A DNA stretch of 64,000 bases from JABURQ01 sp029243145 (GTDB taxonomy: Bacteria; Planctomycetota; Planctomycetia; Planctomycetales; Planctomycetaceae). Position numbers and translations under genes: made by a program. The notes under the pieces are model-generated. The model worked only from the letters and a program-made list of their open reading frames with translations, did not search any database and was not told where the DNA came from. The DNA is taken from assembly GCA_965660145.1 (NCBI GenBank), contig CBFHYX010000002.1:1-64000 (forward strand), read 5' to 3'. Below, one piece after another: positions 34,000 to 43,085 of the stretch (its first letter is position 1; each line of letters starts with the position of its first letter).

Positions 34000-34560
34000 A
34001 TTTCACAGCTTGAACAACCCGTCGGTTCGGCTTCTTGGGATACAACTTCCTTCGTTGCTGGTTCGTCTTCGGAGTCGTGTTGTTGCGTGGCACGATCAAA
34101 AGTGGCGACTGCTTTTTTCAGATCGGGACGGCAGTCAGCACCACATTGGTCCAGCACGCCATTTTGCCGTCATTGATGATCGCCGAGTCCCCCTCGACAG
34201 TGATCATCGAAGGGGGAACGCACAACCCAATGGCCGACGTCCTGAGCGATAGCGTGCCGTCCGCCAGCTTATCCGGGTCGTTAGCCCCTTCGGTTTCATC
34301 GACCGACACAGATTTACGAATCTGCGCAACTGACACGGGTCTATCCCACCGGGTGGTGAACAGGAGATCCCGCAACAAACCAAGTTATTCTTCACCGGAT
34401 GGCCCTCGATCAATCAAACGGAAGATGATGTCTCCCGTGGAGTGCTACGACCGCACATTGGCGACGTCCCTCGCCCATCTCGTTCAATCGAAAGATGCAG
34501 AATTCGCGGAAACTTAGACTGGAGGATGTGGAGGGGAGCAGCCTGACAATCAAACTTCGA
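34000..34560 (+). pseudogene. Eroded remnant of an RNA 3'-terminal phosphate cyclase gene
   Basis: The best-preserved piece, 34092-34235, reads RGTIKSGDCFFQIGTAVSTT then LVQHAILPSLMIAESPSTVI and IEGGTHNPMA, the central motif of RtcA (usually GTxKSGDYxFxIGTAGSTTLVLQT ... GGTHNPxAPPFDF). Downstream, in other frames, PFGFIDRHRFTNLRN, SIPPGGEQEI and LATSLAHLVQSKDAEFAET look like later parts of the same protein, interrupted by stops. Upstream, FVAGSSSES may correspond to the 'VGSSEL' region. RtcA cyclises RNA 3' ends. The frame open from 34035 to 34517 is therefore accidental, not a gene. The 3' end runs into a minisatellite. Confidence 0.65.
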
Positions 34561-34630
34561 GATGTCGTGGCAAACTTCGAGATGTCGTGGCAAACTTCGA
34601 GATGTCGTGGCAAACTTCGAGATGTCGTGG
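34551..34630. repeat. Minisatellite: four perfect 20-bp tandem units
   Basis: The unit caaacttcgagatgtcgtgg is repeated four times without mismatch (34551, 34571, 34591, 34611). There are no spacers, so it is not a CRISPR. It lies at the 3' end of the rtcA remnant, 170 bp before the desaturase gene. Confidence 0.97.
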
Positions 34631-34804
34631 CGGGGCTATTCTCACCCTTTCTCTGAAACGCGATGGCGACTTCAACAGGCTGATCTTATCGAGGAACATG
34701 CCAATCGACAATTTTGACACTTGCGATAGCATCCTTATATCGTTTCAATGTCAGAGTTACGAGCCTCATGAGATGAAATAACGCTTCCACCGGAGACTAG
34801 CTTC

Positions 34805-35860
34805 ATGCCTGCCGAAGAGACAGAAGCTTCCCAAGATGGAAGGAAGTTGCTTGATGCGATGCGTCCCTTTGCCGAGGAATATTACATCAAGAGTTGGTGG
34901 TGCCTAGTCTCGACGCTTGTCATTCTCGGCGCGGTGTTGGTGCTGGCAGCGGTTCTGCCTTGGTGGCCTCTCCGTCTGGCCGCCTCGATCGCTGGAGGAT
35001 TGGTGTTGGTGCGGACGTTTATCATCTACCACGACTATATGCATGGCTCATTGCTAAAGGGTTCGCGATTGGCAAGGGGCGTGCTCTATACGATTGGCCT
35101 GCTGATGCTCTCGCCGCCGCGCCACTGGCGATTTGCCCACAACTTTCACCACGCCCATGTTGGCAAAGTCATCTTTCCAAAAGAAGACGAATTCCCGATC
35201 CTGATCTCGGACATTGGCTCGTTTCCGCTGATGTCTACTGAGAAATGGCGGCAGGCGTCAACTTGGCAGCGACTTCGATATCGTATCAGTCGTCATCCGT
35301 TGACCATATTGTGCGCCTATGTGACGATCTTCTTGATCGTCAGTTGCATCAAACCACTGGTGAAAAAACCTCGCAAGTACTGGGACGGGGCGTTCTCGCT
35401 GCTTGCTCACGGGGGGGTGATTTTGTTGTTGTGGCTGTTTGCGGGTTTCGACGTCGCGATGTTCTCCTTCGTGATCCCCTTTGCGATTGCCTCGGCAGTG
35501 GGTGCCTATTTTTTCTATGCACAACATGCGTATGAAGGACTGCACATTTTACCTACGGAGGAGTGGACGTATTCCCAGGGCGCACTCGAGTCGTCCAGTT
35601 ATATGAAGCTCGGTCCGATCATGAATTGGTTCACGGGCAACATTGGTTACCACCACATACACCATTTGAATCCGCACATTCCGTTTTACAGGGTACCGGA
35701 GGCGATGGCGGCCATCCCCGAGCTACAACACCCGACCACGACGTCGCTTCGCCCAGGCGATATTCTTTCATGTTTTCGCGCGAACCTGTGGGATTCGCGG
35801 TCACAACAGATGGTCAGTTACCGCGATGCGTCGCACTCCATTGAAGGGCGAAAATGTTAA
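34805..35860 (+). CDS. Membrane fatty acid desaturase
   Basis: A 351-residue integral membrane di-iron desaturase that introduces a double bond into acyl chains. The three histidine boxes are intact: HDYMHG near residue 78, HNFHHAH near 115, and YHHIHHLNP near 284. Hydrophobic pairs flank them (VSTLVILGAVLVLAAVLPWW, LLAHGGVILLLWLFAGFD). The layout fits delta-12/omega-3-type enzymes, though position specificity cannot be read from the sequence. The ATG follows GGAGACTAGCTTC. The gene is alone, after the minisatellite and 235 bp before lepA. Confidence 0.91.
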   Translation: MPAEETEASQDGRKLLDAMRPFAEEYYIKSWWCLVSTLVILGAVLVLAAVLPWWPLRLAASIAGGLVLVRTFIIYHDYMHGSLLKGSRLARGVLYTIGLLMLSPPRHWRFAHNFHHAHVGKVIFPKEDEFPILISDIGSFPLMSTEKWRQASTWQRLRYRISRHPLTILCAYVTIFLIVSCIKPLVKKPRKYWDGAFSLLAHGGVILLLWLFAGFDVAMFSFVIPFAIASAVGAYFFYAQHAYEGLHILPTEEWTYSQGALESSSYMKLGPIMNWFTGNIGYHHIHHLNPHIPFYRVPEAMAAIPELQHPTTTSLRPGDILSCFRANLWDSRSQQMVSYRDASHSIEGRKC

Positions 35861-36095
35861 TTCGAGTCAGTTACGAAATGTCATTTGGTTTTCCAGAGCC
35901 GACCGCGATGGTGGTCCTACTTTAAGTGTCCGTCGCCTAACTCCGGTGTCACTGCATCACGTTCCATCATGGTCAGTGAGAGTGGCTCCGGTGGGGGGGC
36001 CGAGCAACAATTCGCTCAAATTCATGAAAAAAAGTAGACAGAAATGGCGGAGGGGCGTTTGGTGATACCAACCGCTTTCTGTTAGAAATACTCGA

Positions 36096-37892
36096 ATGAA
36101 ACATATTCGAAACTTCTGCATCATCGCCCATATTGATCATGGCAAGTCGACTCTCGCCGACCGGCTCATCCAAACCTGTGGAGGCGTTACGCAACGTGAC
36201 CTTCATGAACAGATGCTCGACTCGATGGATATCGAGCGTGAACGAGGCATTACCATCAAGAGCAATTCGATTACGCTCGATTACCGAGCTGCGGATGGCA
36301 ATGACTATTTGTTGAATTTGATCGATACACCGGGACATGTGGATTTTTCGCACGAAGTACGGCGTTCATTGATGGCGTGCGAAGGCGCGTTGATTATTGT
36401 CGATGCCTCTCAGGGAGTCGAAGCGCAGACGGTTGCGAACCTCTATCTGGCTTTGGAGCATGACCTGGTCCTTCTGCCGGTGATCAACAAGATTGATCTT
36501 CCGTCCGCAGACGTGGAACGTGCTCAAGAGGCGATTGATGCAGAATTGGGGCTCGATCCGTTCGAGGCGATTCCGATTTCCGCCAAAAACGGCATCGGCA
36601 TCGAAGACGTACTTGTGGCCATCGTTGAGAAGTTGCCTGCGCCTCAGGGCGATCCGAATGCACCGCTGAAGGCCCTCGTGTTTGACGCGCACTTTGATAA
36701 ATTTCGAGGCGTGATTCTTCAGTGTCGCGTGATGGAAGGCACACTCAAGCCTCGCGATACGATCCACTTCATGCACGCCGGACGCGACTTTACAGTGGAT
36801 GAAGTAGGCTACAACCAGTTCAAGTTCATTCCCAAAACACAGCTTAGCGCCGGTGAGGTGGGTTATGTCGTTGCTGGGGTCAAAAGTGTTCAGGACATTG
36901 AGATCGGCGATACGATTACGCTGCTCGATCGCCAGGCCGATGAGCCGATACCTGGTTACCAGGAAGCCAAACAGGTCGTCTTTTCTTCCATCTATCCGAT
37001 GGACACGGGTAATTACGTAGAACTCACAAAGGCCCTGGAGAAGCTCGCGATCAACGACGCGGCGCTCACGTTTGAAAAAGACAGTTCTGCGGCTCTCGGC
37101 TTTGGGTTTCGCTGCGGGTTCCTCGGACTACTTCACTTGGATGTGATCCAAGAGCGTTTGCAACGAGAGTTTGACATCGGTCTGGTCATTTCGGCTCCGT
37201 CAGTGAAGTACAAACTCACTTTGAGGGACGGTTCGATGATCCAAGTCGATAATCCATCGTACTGGCCCGATCCGACGTTGATCGAGTCGGCCAGCGAGCC
37301 TTACATCAAAGCCTCGATTCTGACTCCCGAGACGTACGTCGGTCCTGTCATGGACCTTTGCAGAGAGCATCGCTCGGAAAGCCAGACCATGAACTATCTT
37401 TCCGCCAGCCGGATCGAAGTCACCAGCGTAATGCCGCTGGGAGAAGTCTTGTTCGACTTCTATGGCAAGCTGAAGATGATTACGCGAGGGTATGGATCGT
37501 TTGACTATGAGCCGATCGAGTATCGATTAACCGATGTGGTGAAAGTCGATATTCTCGTCAACAAGGAACCGGTCGATACGCTGTCCTATCTGGTTCATCG
37601 CGACAAGGCGAGACCTCGGGCGCTGCACTATTGCGAACGTCTCGCCGAAGAGATTCCCCGGCACCAATTCAAGATTCCGATCCAAGGTGCCATTGGGGGC
37701 GACATCATCGCACGAACGACAATCGCGCCGTTCCGCAAAGATGTGACTGAGAAACTGTACGGAGGTGACGTGACACGCAAGAAAAAACTTCTCGAAAAGC
37801 AGAAGAAGGGCAAAGCAAAAATGAAGCAGTTCGGCAGTGTCAATATTCCCCAGAAAGCGTTCGTCTCAGTTCTTCGCGCCGAGAACGATTAG
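36096..37892 (+). CDS. lepA: Elongation factor 4 (LepA)
   Basis: A 598-residue ribosome-associated GTPase. G motifs: AHIDHGKSTLADRL, RGITIKSNS, DTPGHVDFSHEV, NKIDLPSAD and ISAKNGIG. The EF4-specific C-terminal domain is present (YGSFDYEPIEYRLTDVVKVDILVN, LVHRDKARPRALHYCERLAEEIPRHQFKIPIQGAIGG, and VTRKKKLLEKQKKGKAKMK). The length is standard. The start at 36096 matches the family's beginning MKHIRNFCIIAHIDHG. Confidence 0.97.
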   Translation: MKHIRNFCIIAHIDHGKSTLADRLIQTCGGVTQRDLHEQMLDSMDIERERGITIKSNSITLDYRAADGNDYLLNLIDTPGHVDFSHEVRRSLMACEGALIIVDASQGVEAQTVANLYLALEHDLVLLPVINKIDLPSADVERAQEAIDAELGLDPFEAIPISAKNGIGIEDVLVAIVEKLPAPQGDPNAPLKALVFDAHFDKFRGVILQCRVMEGTLKPRDTIHFMHAGRDFTVDEVGYNQFKFIPKTQLSAGEVGYVVAGVKSVQDIEIGDTITLLDRQADEPIPGYQEAKQVVFSSIYPMDTGNYVELTKALEKLAINDAALTFEKDSSAALGFGFRCGFLGLLHLDVIQERLQREFDIGLVISAPSVKYKLTLRDGSMIQVDNPSYWPDPTLIESASEPYIKASILTPETYVGPVMDLCREHRSESQTMNYLSASRIEVTSVMPLGEVLFDFYGKLKMITRGYGSFDYEPIEYRLTDVVKVDILVNKEPVDTLSYLVHRDKARPRALHYCERLAEEIPRHQFKIPIQGAIGGDIIARTTIAPFRKDVTEKLYGGDVTRKKKLLEKQKKGKAKMKQFGSVNIPQKAFVSVLRAEND

Positions 37893-38085
37893 TGCTGCAA
37901 GCGGTTCGGCGGTGCTCACCTAGGCAGCGTACACCAGCCTCGATGGACTTCACGGAAGATAGACCGATCACCTGTGAAGGCCGCTTTTTAGATTCATGTC
38001 TCTGTATTGTTCCCGAAACCAGTTACAATACGACAGTCACACGACCCGATTTCACATATCCTCTACCGGACACCCTTGCTCTTCA

Positions 38086-39546
38086 ATGCCTTTCCTCTTC
38101 GACAACAGTTACTCCCGACTGCCGGACGCTTTCTTCTCGCGGACCGAACCTTCACCCGTCAGCGCGCCGGTGATGATTCAGTTGAACCACGACTTGGCGG
38201 CCGAGCTGGGAATCGATATCGCTCGGCTCGATTCGCCGGAAGGTCTCACGATCCTAGCGGGCAACCATGTCCCGGATGGCTCCGAACCTCTCGCCATGGC
38301 CTACTCCGGACACCAGTTCGGGGGGTTTTCACCACAACTCGGCGATGGTCGCGCCATTCTGCTTGGTGAAGTCATTGGGAAAGCTATAATCCGCTATGAT
38401 ATTCAGCTCAAAGGCTCGGGGCCGACGCCATTCTCGCGTCGCGGCGATGGACGCTCAGCTCTAGGCCCGGTCTTGCGTGAATATATCGTTTCAGAAGCGA
38501 TGGCCGCCCTCGGCGTGCCAACGACGCGAGCGCTTGCTGCAGTGGCGAGCGGTGACGACGTCGCTCGTAACGGCATGGAGCCAGGAGGAGTATTGACACG
38601 CGTCGCCAGCTCGCACATCCGGATTGGCACCTTCCAGTGGTTTGCCGCCCGTGAGGACCACGACAACCTGAAGGTTCTCGCCGACTACGTCATTGATCGT
38701 CACTATCCAGATGTGCGGAAGGAAGAAAATCAATACCGCGCCCTGCTCGACAGAGTCATCGGGCGGCAGGCCAAGCTGATTGCCCATTGGATGCAGCTCG
38801 GATTCATACACGGCGTGATGAATACCGACAACATGACTGTTTCTGGGGAAACGATCGATTACGGTCCGTGCGCTTTTCTGGATAAGTACGATCCGGTGAA
38901 AACATTCAGTTCGATCGATCGACAAGGCCGCTACGCCTTTAGTAATCAGGGACCGATTGCCCATTGGAACCTGACCCGTTTTGCCGAAACTCTGCTGCCT
39001 CTGCTCGACAACGATCCGAAAAAGTCCGTGGCCCAAGCCGAGGCCGCTCTTGACCAATTCCCGTCCCTCTATCAAAACGCACTGCAGAAGCGGTTTACCG
39101 CGAAGATCGGCATCGAAGGCGGCGATGCCAGCGATTGGAGCATGGCGGAGAATCTGCTCTCAGCGATGGAAAAGGGCGAGGCTGACTTTACGCAGGTGTT
39201 CCGTCACCTGCCCGAGTCACTCGAAAGCGGCAACGACAACGCCGTCGCACGCTTTTTCAACCAACCCGAAGCAATCGCTGCTTGGCTGAGCAATTGGCGA
39301 TCGTGTCTGCATCAATTCGATCGAAGTCAAGTACTTGCCTTGATGCGGCGAACGAACCCAGTGTTTATCCCGCGCAACCATCGAATCGAGGAAGTGATCA
39401 AGGCCGGCAACGGTGGAGACTTCACACCCTTTCATGATCTACATCAGGTCTTACGGAACCCCTTTGAAGAACAGGCGGAGTTCACCAAGTACGAAGACTC
39501 ACCGACGCCTGATGAAGTCGTACGGGAAACATTCTGCGGAACCTAA
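38086..39546 (+). CDS. selO: Protein adenylyltransferase SelO (YdiU family)
   Basis: A 486-residue pseudokinase-fold enzyme that transfers AMP to Ser/Thr/Tyr of target proteins, in known cases linked to redox homeostasis. Motifs: MAYSGHQFGGFSPQLGDGRAILLGEV, YDIQLKGSGPTPFSRRGDGRSALGPVLREYIVSEAMAALG, and GFIHGVMNTDNMTVSGETIDYGPCAFLD with the catalytic Asp. The C-terminus AEFTKYEDSPTPDEVVRETFCGT ends with the conserved SelO tail; family members in which Cys near the C-terminus replaces selenocysteine have CGT as here. I start at ATG 38086 (MPFLFDNSYSRLP); an upstream frame to 37996 adds an unlikely leader. Confidence 0.93.
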   Translation: MPFLFDNSYSRLPDAFFSRTEPSPVSAPVMIQLNHDLAAELGIDIARLDSPEGLTILAGNHVPDGSEPLAMAYSGHQFGGFSPQLGDGRAILLGEVIGKAIIRYDIQLKGSGPTPFSRRGDGRSALGPVLREYIVSEAMAALGVPTTRALAAVASGDDVARNGMEPGGVLTRVASSHIRIGTFQWFAAREDHDNLKVLADYVIDRHYPDVRKEENQYRALLDRVIGRQAKLIAHWMQLGFIHGVMNTDNMTVSGETIDYGPCAFLDKYDPVKTFSSIDRQGRYAFSNQGPIAHWNLTRFAETLLPLLDNDPKKSVAQAEAALDQFPSLYQNALQKRFTAKIGIEGGDASDWSMAENLLSAMEKGEADFTQVFRHLPESLESGNDNAVARFFNQPEAIAAWLSNWRSCLHQFDRSQVLALMRRTNPVFIPRNHRIEEVIKAGNGGDFTPFHDLHQVLRNPFEEQAEFTKYEDSPTPDEVVRETFCGT

Positions 39547-40100
39547 GCCCCAACAGTGCCAGATTCTCTTGATTTTCTTACACCCATTGTCTGACTTCAC
39601 CAGGTTGACGGGAGGGAACTGATCGGTTGTGCCTATCGCACTGTCAACGCGAGAAATCCAACGAGCACAAAGGTTTGAAAACAATGAGATCGATCGATGG
39701 TTGCCCCGATCATGTCCATGAGACTCGCTGACGCAGAAGTGCCGAATTATTTTTATCTATCGCTGAGTCTGACCTGTTCTCATTATTCATTGATCACAAA
39801 TTGTAGTCGTCCGAGTTTGTTGACAATAAGGCATCAATACCACACTGGTAGGGGGAACGACCTGTGCAGCGAAGCCAAATTGCGAAATCTGCACAGGGCG
39901 ATGAAACCGGATGCACGAACTTTCTGCGCTCATCGACGGAGATAGTCAGGGATCTGGCATGCTCAGATCAAAGACAACCACATCGATGGAATTGCAAGAA
40001 TTCTTGGATCATACGTGTAATATCCGAGCCCAATTTTGGTTAAGATCCCACGTTACATCTACAATTCTTCGCGTGATTACTTCAATCGAGTCAAAGTCCT
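39547..40100. other. Gene-free gap with a stem-loop
   Basis: I see no gene in this 554 bp stretch. CCTGTGCAG (39861-39869) pairs perfectly with CTGCACAGG (39889-39897), a nine-pair stem with a 19-base loop. A TTGACA at 39818-39823 has no good -10 at proper spacing. Confidence 0.5.
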
Positions 40101-41543
40101 ATGAGCACATCAGTCCTGTTTGTCACTGGTCATCTTCTGATTGAGCTTGCGCTGATCGTGCGGGTCATGGTCCGACCTCATCGAGAACCGGCATCACGCA
40201 TTGCATGGGTGGTGGTGATCGCTTCGATACCATTAATCGGTATCTTGGCTTATCTTTTGTTTGGTGAGGTGAATATCGGCAAGCGGAGAGTTGCGCGCTT
40301 ACATGACGTACTGGAGCGTATGCCGGAACTGGCCAAATGCGTCCCGGGGGACGAAGAGCATATTGCTGCAGCAGTTCCTCATTCTTACGAGCATCTGTTT
40401 CAGATGGGAAGATCGATCAGTGGATTTTCTATCCTGGGTGGTAATTCGGCTCGCTTGATGGCCGATTCCAATTGCACGATTGATGAAATGGTAGCCGATA
40501 TGGATGCTGCTCAAGATCACATTCATGTGCTGTTTTATATTTGGTTACCGGACAATAACGGTTGCAAGGTGGTGCAAGCGCTTAAGCGGGCAGCCGGTCG
40601 AGGGGTGAAGTGCCGGGCGATGGTCGATAATCTTGGATCTCGTTTGATGCTCGAATCGGATCACTGGAAAGACATGGCTGCGGCGGGTGTCCACGTGGCA
40701 GTCGCGCTTCCGATCGGGAATCCTTTGCTACGCATTTTTCGAGGACGAATTGATCTCCGTAATCACCGCAAGATCGTGGTGATTGATGACAAAGTGACTT
40801 ACTGTGGCAGTCAGAATTGCGCCGATCCAGAGTTTCGAGTGAAGCCCAAATACGCGCCCTGGGTTGATGCGGTAATGCGTTTCGAGGGTCCCATTGTCCG
40901 ACAAAATCAGCATGTTTTTGCCAGCGATTGGATGACCTACACCAATGAGAATATTGACGAGTTACTGCAGAGACCTATCTCTGCCCCCAAATCCGGCTTC
41001 CCAGCACAAGTCGTAGCGACGGGGCCGACCAGCCGTGCCTCGGCCATGCCGCAGATGTTCGAATCCCTGATCAATGCAGCTCGCCAGGAAGTCATGATCT
41101 CCTCCCCTTATTACGTGCCAAACGAATCCCTGCAAAATGCCCTCTGCTCGTCTGCGTCTCGTGGCGTCAAAACCACGATCATCTTTCCCGCCGTGAATGA
41201 CTCCTGGATAGTGAGCGGCGCCAGCCGCAGTTACTATAAAGAGTTGCTGGAAGCCGGAGTCACGATTTACGAATATGTAGGTGGGCTGTTGCATACCAAG
41301 TCCCTGACGCTGGATGGTGAAGTGACCCTGATCGGTTCTGCTAACATGGACCGCCGCAGTTTCGATCTCAACTACGAGAACAATATTCTCTTCGTTGATC
41401 GGGAATTGACTGCGGCGTTCCAAGAGCGTCAACAACAATACATCGCTCGATCCACTTTAGTCTCAGGAGAGACTGTGGACTCCTGGTCCTTACCTTTTCG
41501 GCTCTGGAACAACACTCTGGCCCTACTCGGTCCGATTCTTTGA
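40101..41543 (+). CDS. cls: Cardiolipin synthase (phospholipase D family)
   Basis: A 480-residue membrane enzyme that joins phosphatidylglycerol molecules to make cardiolipin. Two N-terminal membrane helices (SVLFVTGHLLIELALIVRVM and RIAWVVVIASIPLIGILAYLLFGEVNIGKRR) are followed by two PLD domains with HKD motifs NHRKIVVIDDKVTYCGSQN and LHTKSLTLDGEVTLIGSANMDRRSFDLNYE. The first motif's lysine-aspartate pattern is intact. The GTG/ATG region shows only one good start at 40101. It has no close partners, being followed by 450 bp without a gene. Confidence 0.94.
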   Translation: MSTSVLFVTGHLLIELALIVRVMVRPHREPASRIAWVVVIASIPLIGILAYLLFGEVNIGKRRVARLHDVLERMPELAKCVPGDEEHIAAAVPHSYEHLFQMGRSISGFSILGGNSARLMADSNCTIDEMVADMDAAQDHIHVLFYIWLPDNNGCKVVQALKRAAGRGVKCRAMVDNLGSRLMLESDHWKDMAAAGVHVAVALPIGNPLLRIFRGRIDLRNHRKIVVIDDKVTYCGSQNCADPEFRVKPKYAPWVDAVMRFEGPIVRQNQHVFASDWMTYTNENIDELLQRPISAPKSGFPAQVVATGPTSRASAMPQMFESLINAARQEVMISSPYYVPNESLQNALCSSASRGVKTTIIFPAVNDSWIVSGASRSYYKELLEAGVTIYEYVGGLLHTKSLTLDGEVTLIGSANMDRRSFDLNYENNILFVDRELTAAFQERQQQYIARSTLVSGETVDSWSLPFRLWNNTLALLGPIL

Positions 41544-41994
41544 TTCAAAGGAAATTTTGATTCCTCAGAATCATCGTGATCACCTTCCTCATCAGTTGAT
41601 CGAAAAGTGACCAGGTACCGAACACCGACGCGAGCAAGCCAACATTGATATACCGCATAGATGAAGGCGTAGGGTCATAATATTTAGCCGAAGGTGAAAA
41701 AGAGTGTGGCCAAGGGGTTTGATCGGATTGATCAGCCAAATCTCGAACGAGACTGATCAAGCTCAGCAATAAATGTGGTTGGTGAGGGAGAGATTTCTCC
41801 CGAAAAACGCTCTGCTTTCATACACAGCGCAGGCTCTCCGCACAAGAAAGATCATCGTAAGCAAGTGGATGAGACTGGCAACCAGACTCAAGCAGCGCGG
41901 TGGTAATACTTGAGCATTCCACCCAAACGCTCTTGGCATTCGATTTTGCCTTCAACCGAACCAACTCTGTCTTCTGGCTCGATTAATCGGTTTT
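41544..41994. other. Gene-free gap
   Basis: No supported gene. Open frames on both strands are short and without recognisable content. The sequence leads into the eroded transposase. Confidence 0.5.
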
Positions 41995-42520
41995 TCAGTG
42001 TCCTTTCAAAAAGGTTGACCAACTCAGCAGTGTCTTGCGGACGGGTGCAGGATCGATGCCGTGTTGTTTGAGGACGTTCTCGACTGTCGTATCCGAGATG
42101 TGATAGCCGACCATTGGCGAGTGCTCCCTGAATGCGGTCACAACCCCAGTCGGTGTTCTCGCGAGCGAAGCGCAGAATGAGTTCAGCAATAACTTGCCTG
42201 ATTCTCGGTCTGCCGACTTTGTTCTTTTGATCCGAGTAATCCCACTAACGAAAAATGAGTTCCCGATGCCAGCGGAGGATCGTATCGGGTGTAAACAACG
42301 TCCCAACTTGTTTGAGCATCTTCCTCCCGAGAACCTGGCCATTCACAGCCAGACGCCTGCGTTGATTGTCATTCAGCGGCATGTGTTCCTTGCTCAGTTG
42401 TTCTCGCAAGACTTGGTTTTCTGTCCGTAGGTATTCAATGGCCGTCTGCTGCTCCCGATTGATCCAGCCAGAAAGAATAGTAGAAACTGCGCAGAGTTCA
42501 GGAGAGAATACATTCTTCAT
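41995..42520 (-). pseudogene. Eroded integrase-type transposase gene
   Basis: The 5' part (42520-42245) reads INREQQTAIEYLRTENQVLREQLSKEH then RRRLAVNGQVLGRKMLKQVGTLFTPDTILRWHRELI, the helix-turn-helix region of a transposase family common in planctomycetes. After a frame shift the continuation is found as GYHISDTTVENVLKQHGIDPAPVRK and WSTFLKGH, matching the linker before the catalytic integrase core. There it ends with a stop at 41995, so the DDE core is absent. No terminal repeats were found. Confidence 0.75.
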
Positions 42521-42544
42521 TTATTATCAAAGGATAACGCTGTT

Positions 42545-42889
42545 GTGTTCGATCAAATTCCCACAGTAAACCGCAGGGTCGTGTTCATCAGACCGAAAGA
42601 ACCGTATTTGGCCTGGGCACGGGCTCTGGACGATAATGGCCCATCCATCGATCACATGCCAATGAGCGATCTCAGTTCGGTCTACTTGATAGAAGAGGAT
42701 GATCAACAAGAACGATCACTCAAAAAGCACTGGGCAGAAATCTTTGAAGAAATGCTCATCTCGTGGTGTACTGTGAACGAAGAGTGGCCTGCACAAAGAA
42801 CATACTCGATGTTCCTTGAGTGGTTTGAAGTCGAGATCCAGGAACTTGTGTTTGATCTGGCCCATGGCCCCATTTTGCAGGAATTTTAA
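42545..42889 (+). CDS. Conserved hypothetical small protein
   Basis: A 114-residue acidic soluble protein, start GTG 42545 with AAAGGA about ten bases upstream. The pattern VNRRVVFIRPKEPYLAWARALDD then SSVYLIEEDDQQE, EIFEEMLISWCTVNEEWP and MFLEWFEVEIQELVFDLAHGPI is shared, from memory, by small proteins in many planctomycetes and proteobacteria. No function is known. Its coding density differs from the decayed transposase 25 bp before it. It stands alone. Confidence 0.78.
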   Translation: MFDQIPTVNRRVVFIRPKEPYLAWARALDDNGPSIDHMPMSDLSSVYLIEEDDQQERSLKKHWAEIFEEMLISWCTVNEEWPAQRTYSMFLEWFEVEIQELVFDLAHGPILQEF

Positions 42890-43085
42890 GCTGACCTCTT
42901 TTGACAAGATGTCTGTTTGACTTCTCAGCGTATTTCATCAATCAGCTTCGGGGAATTGCAAAACATTTTGTGGCACAACTTGTGGCAGTGGGAATTCTTT
43001 GAAAGTCGTTTCATGGGAACCAAAACATTCTTTCGCACTGGATGTTTCTGCGGAGTTCTTCCTATTCAGTCAGTGACCCGAACGA

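Noticed and set aside
34035..34517. A 160-residue protein gene
   Set aside because: Only residues about 20-67 are protein-like (RtcA); the rest is out of frame with the family, so it is part of a remnant.
34551..34630. CRISPR-like array
   Set aside because: The units are directly adjacent with no spacers and there are no cas genes, so it is a minisatellite.
41545..41769. A 74-residue minus-strand frame with TTG start
   Set aside because: No ribosome binding site, no domain, and it lies in a decayed gap.
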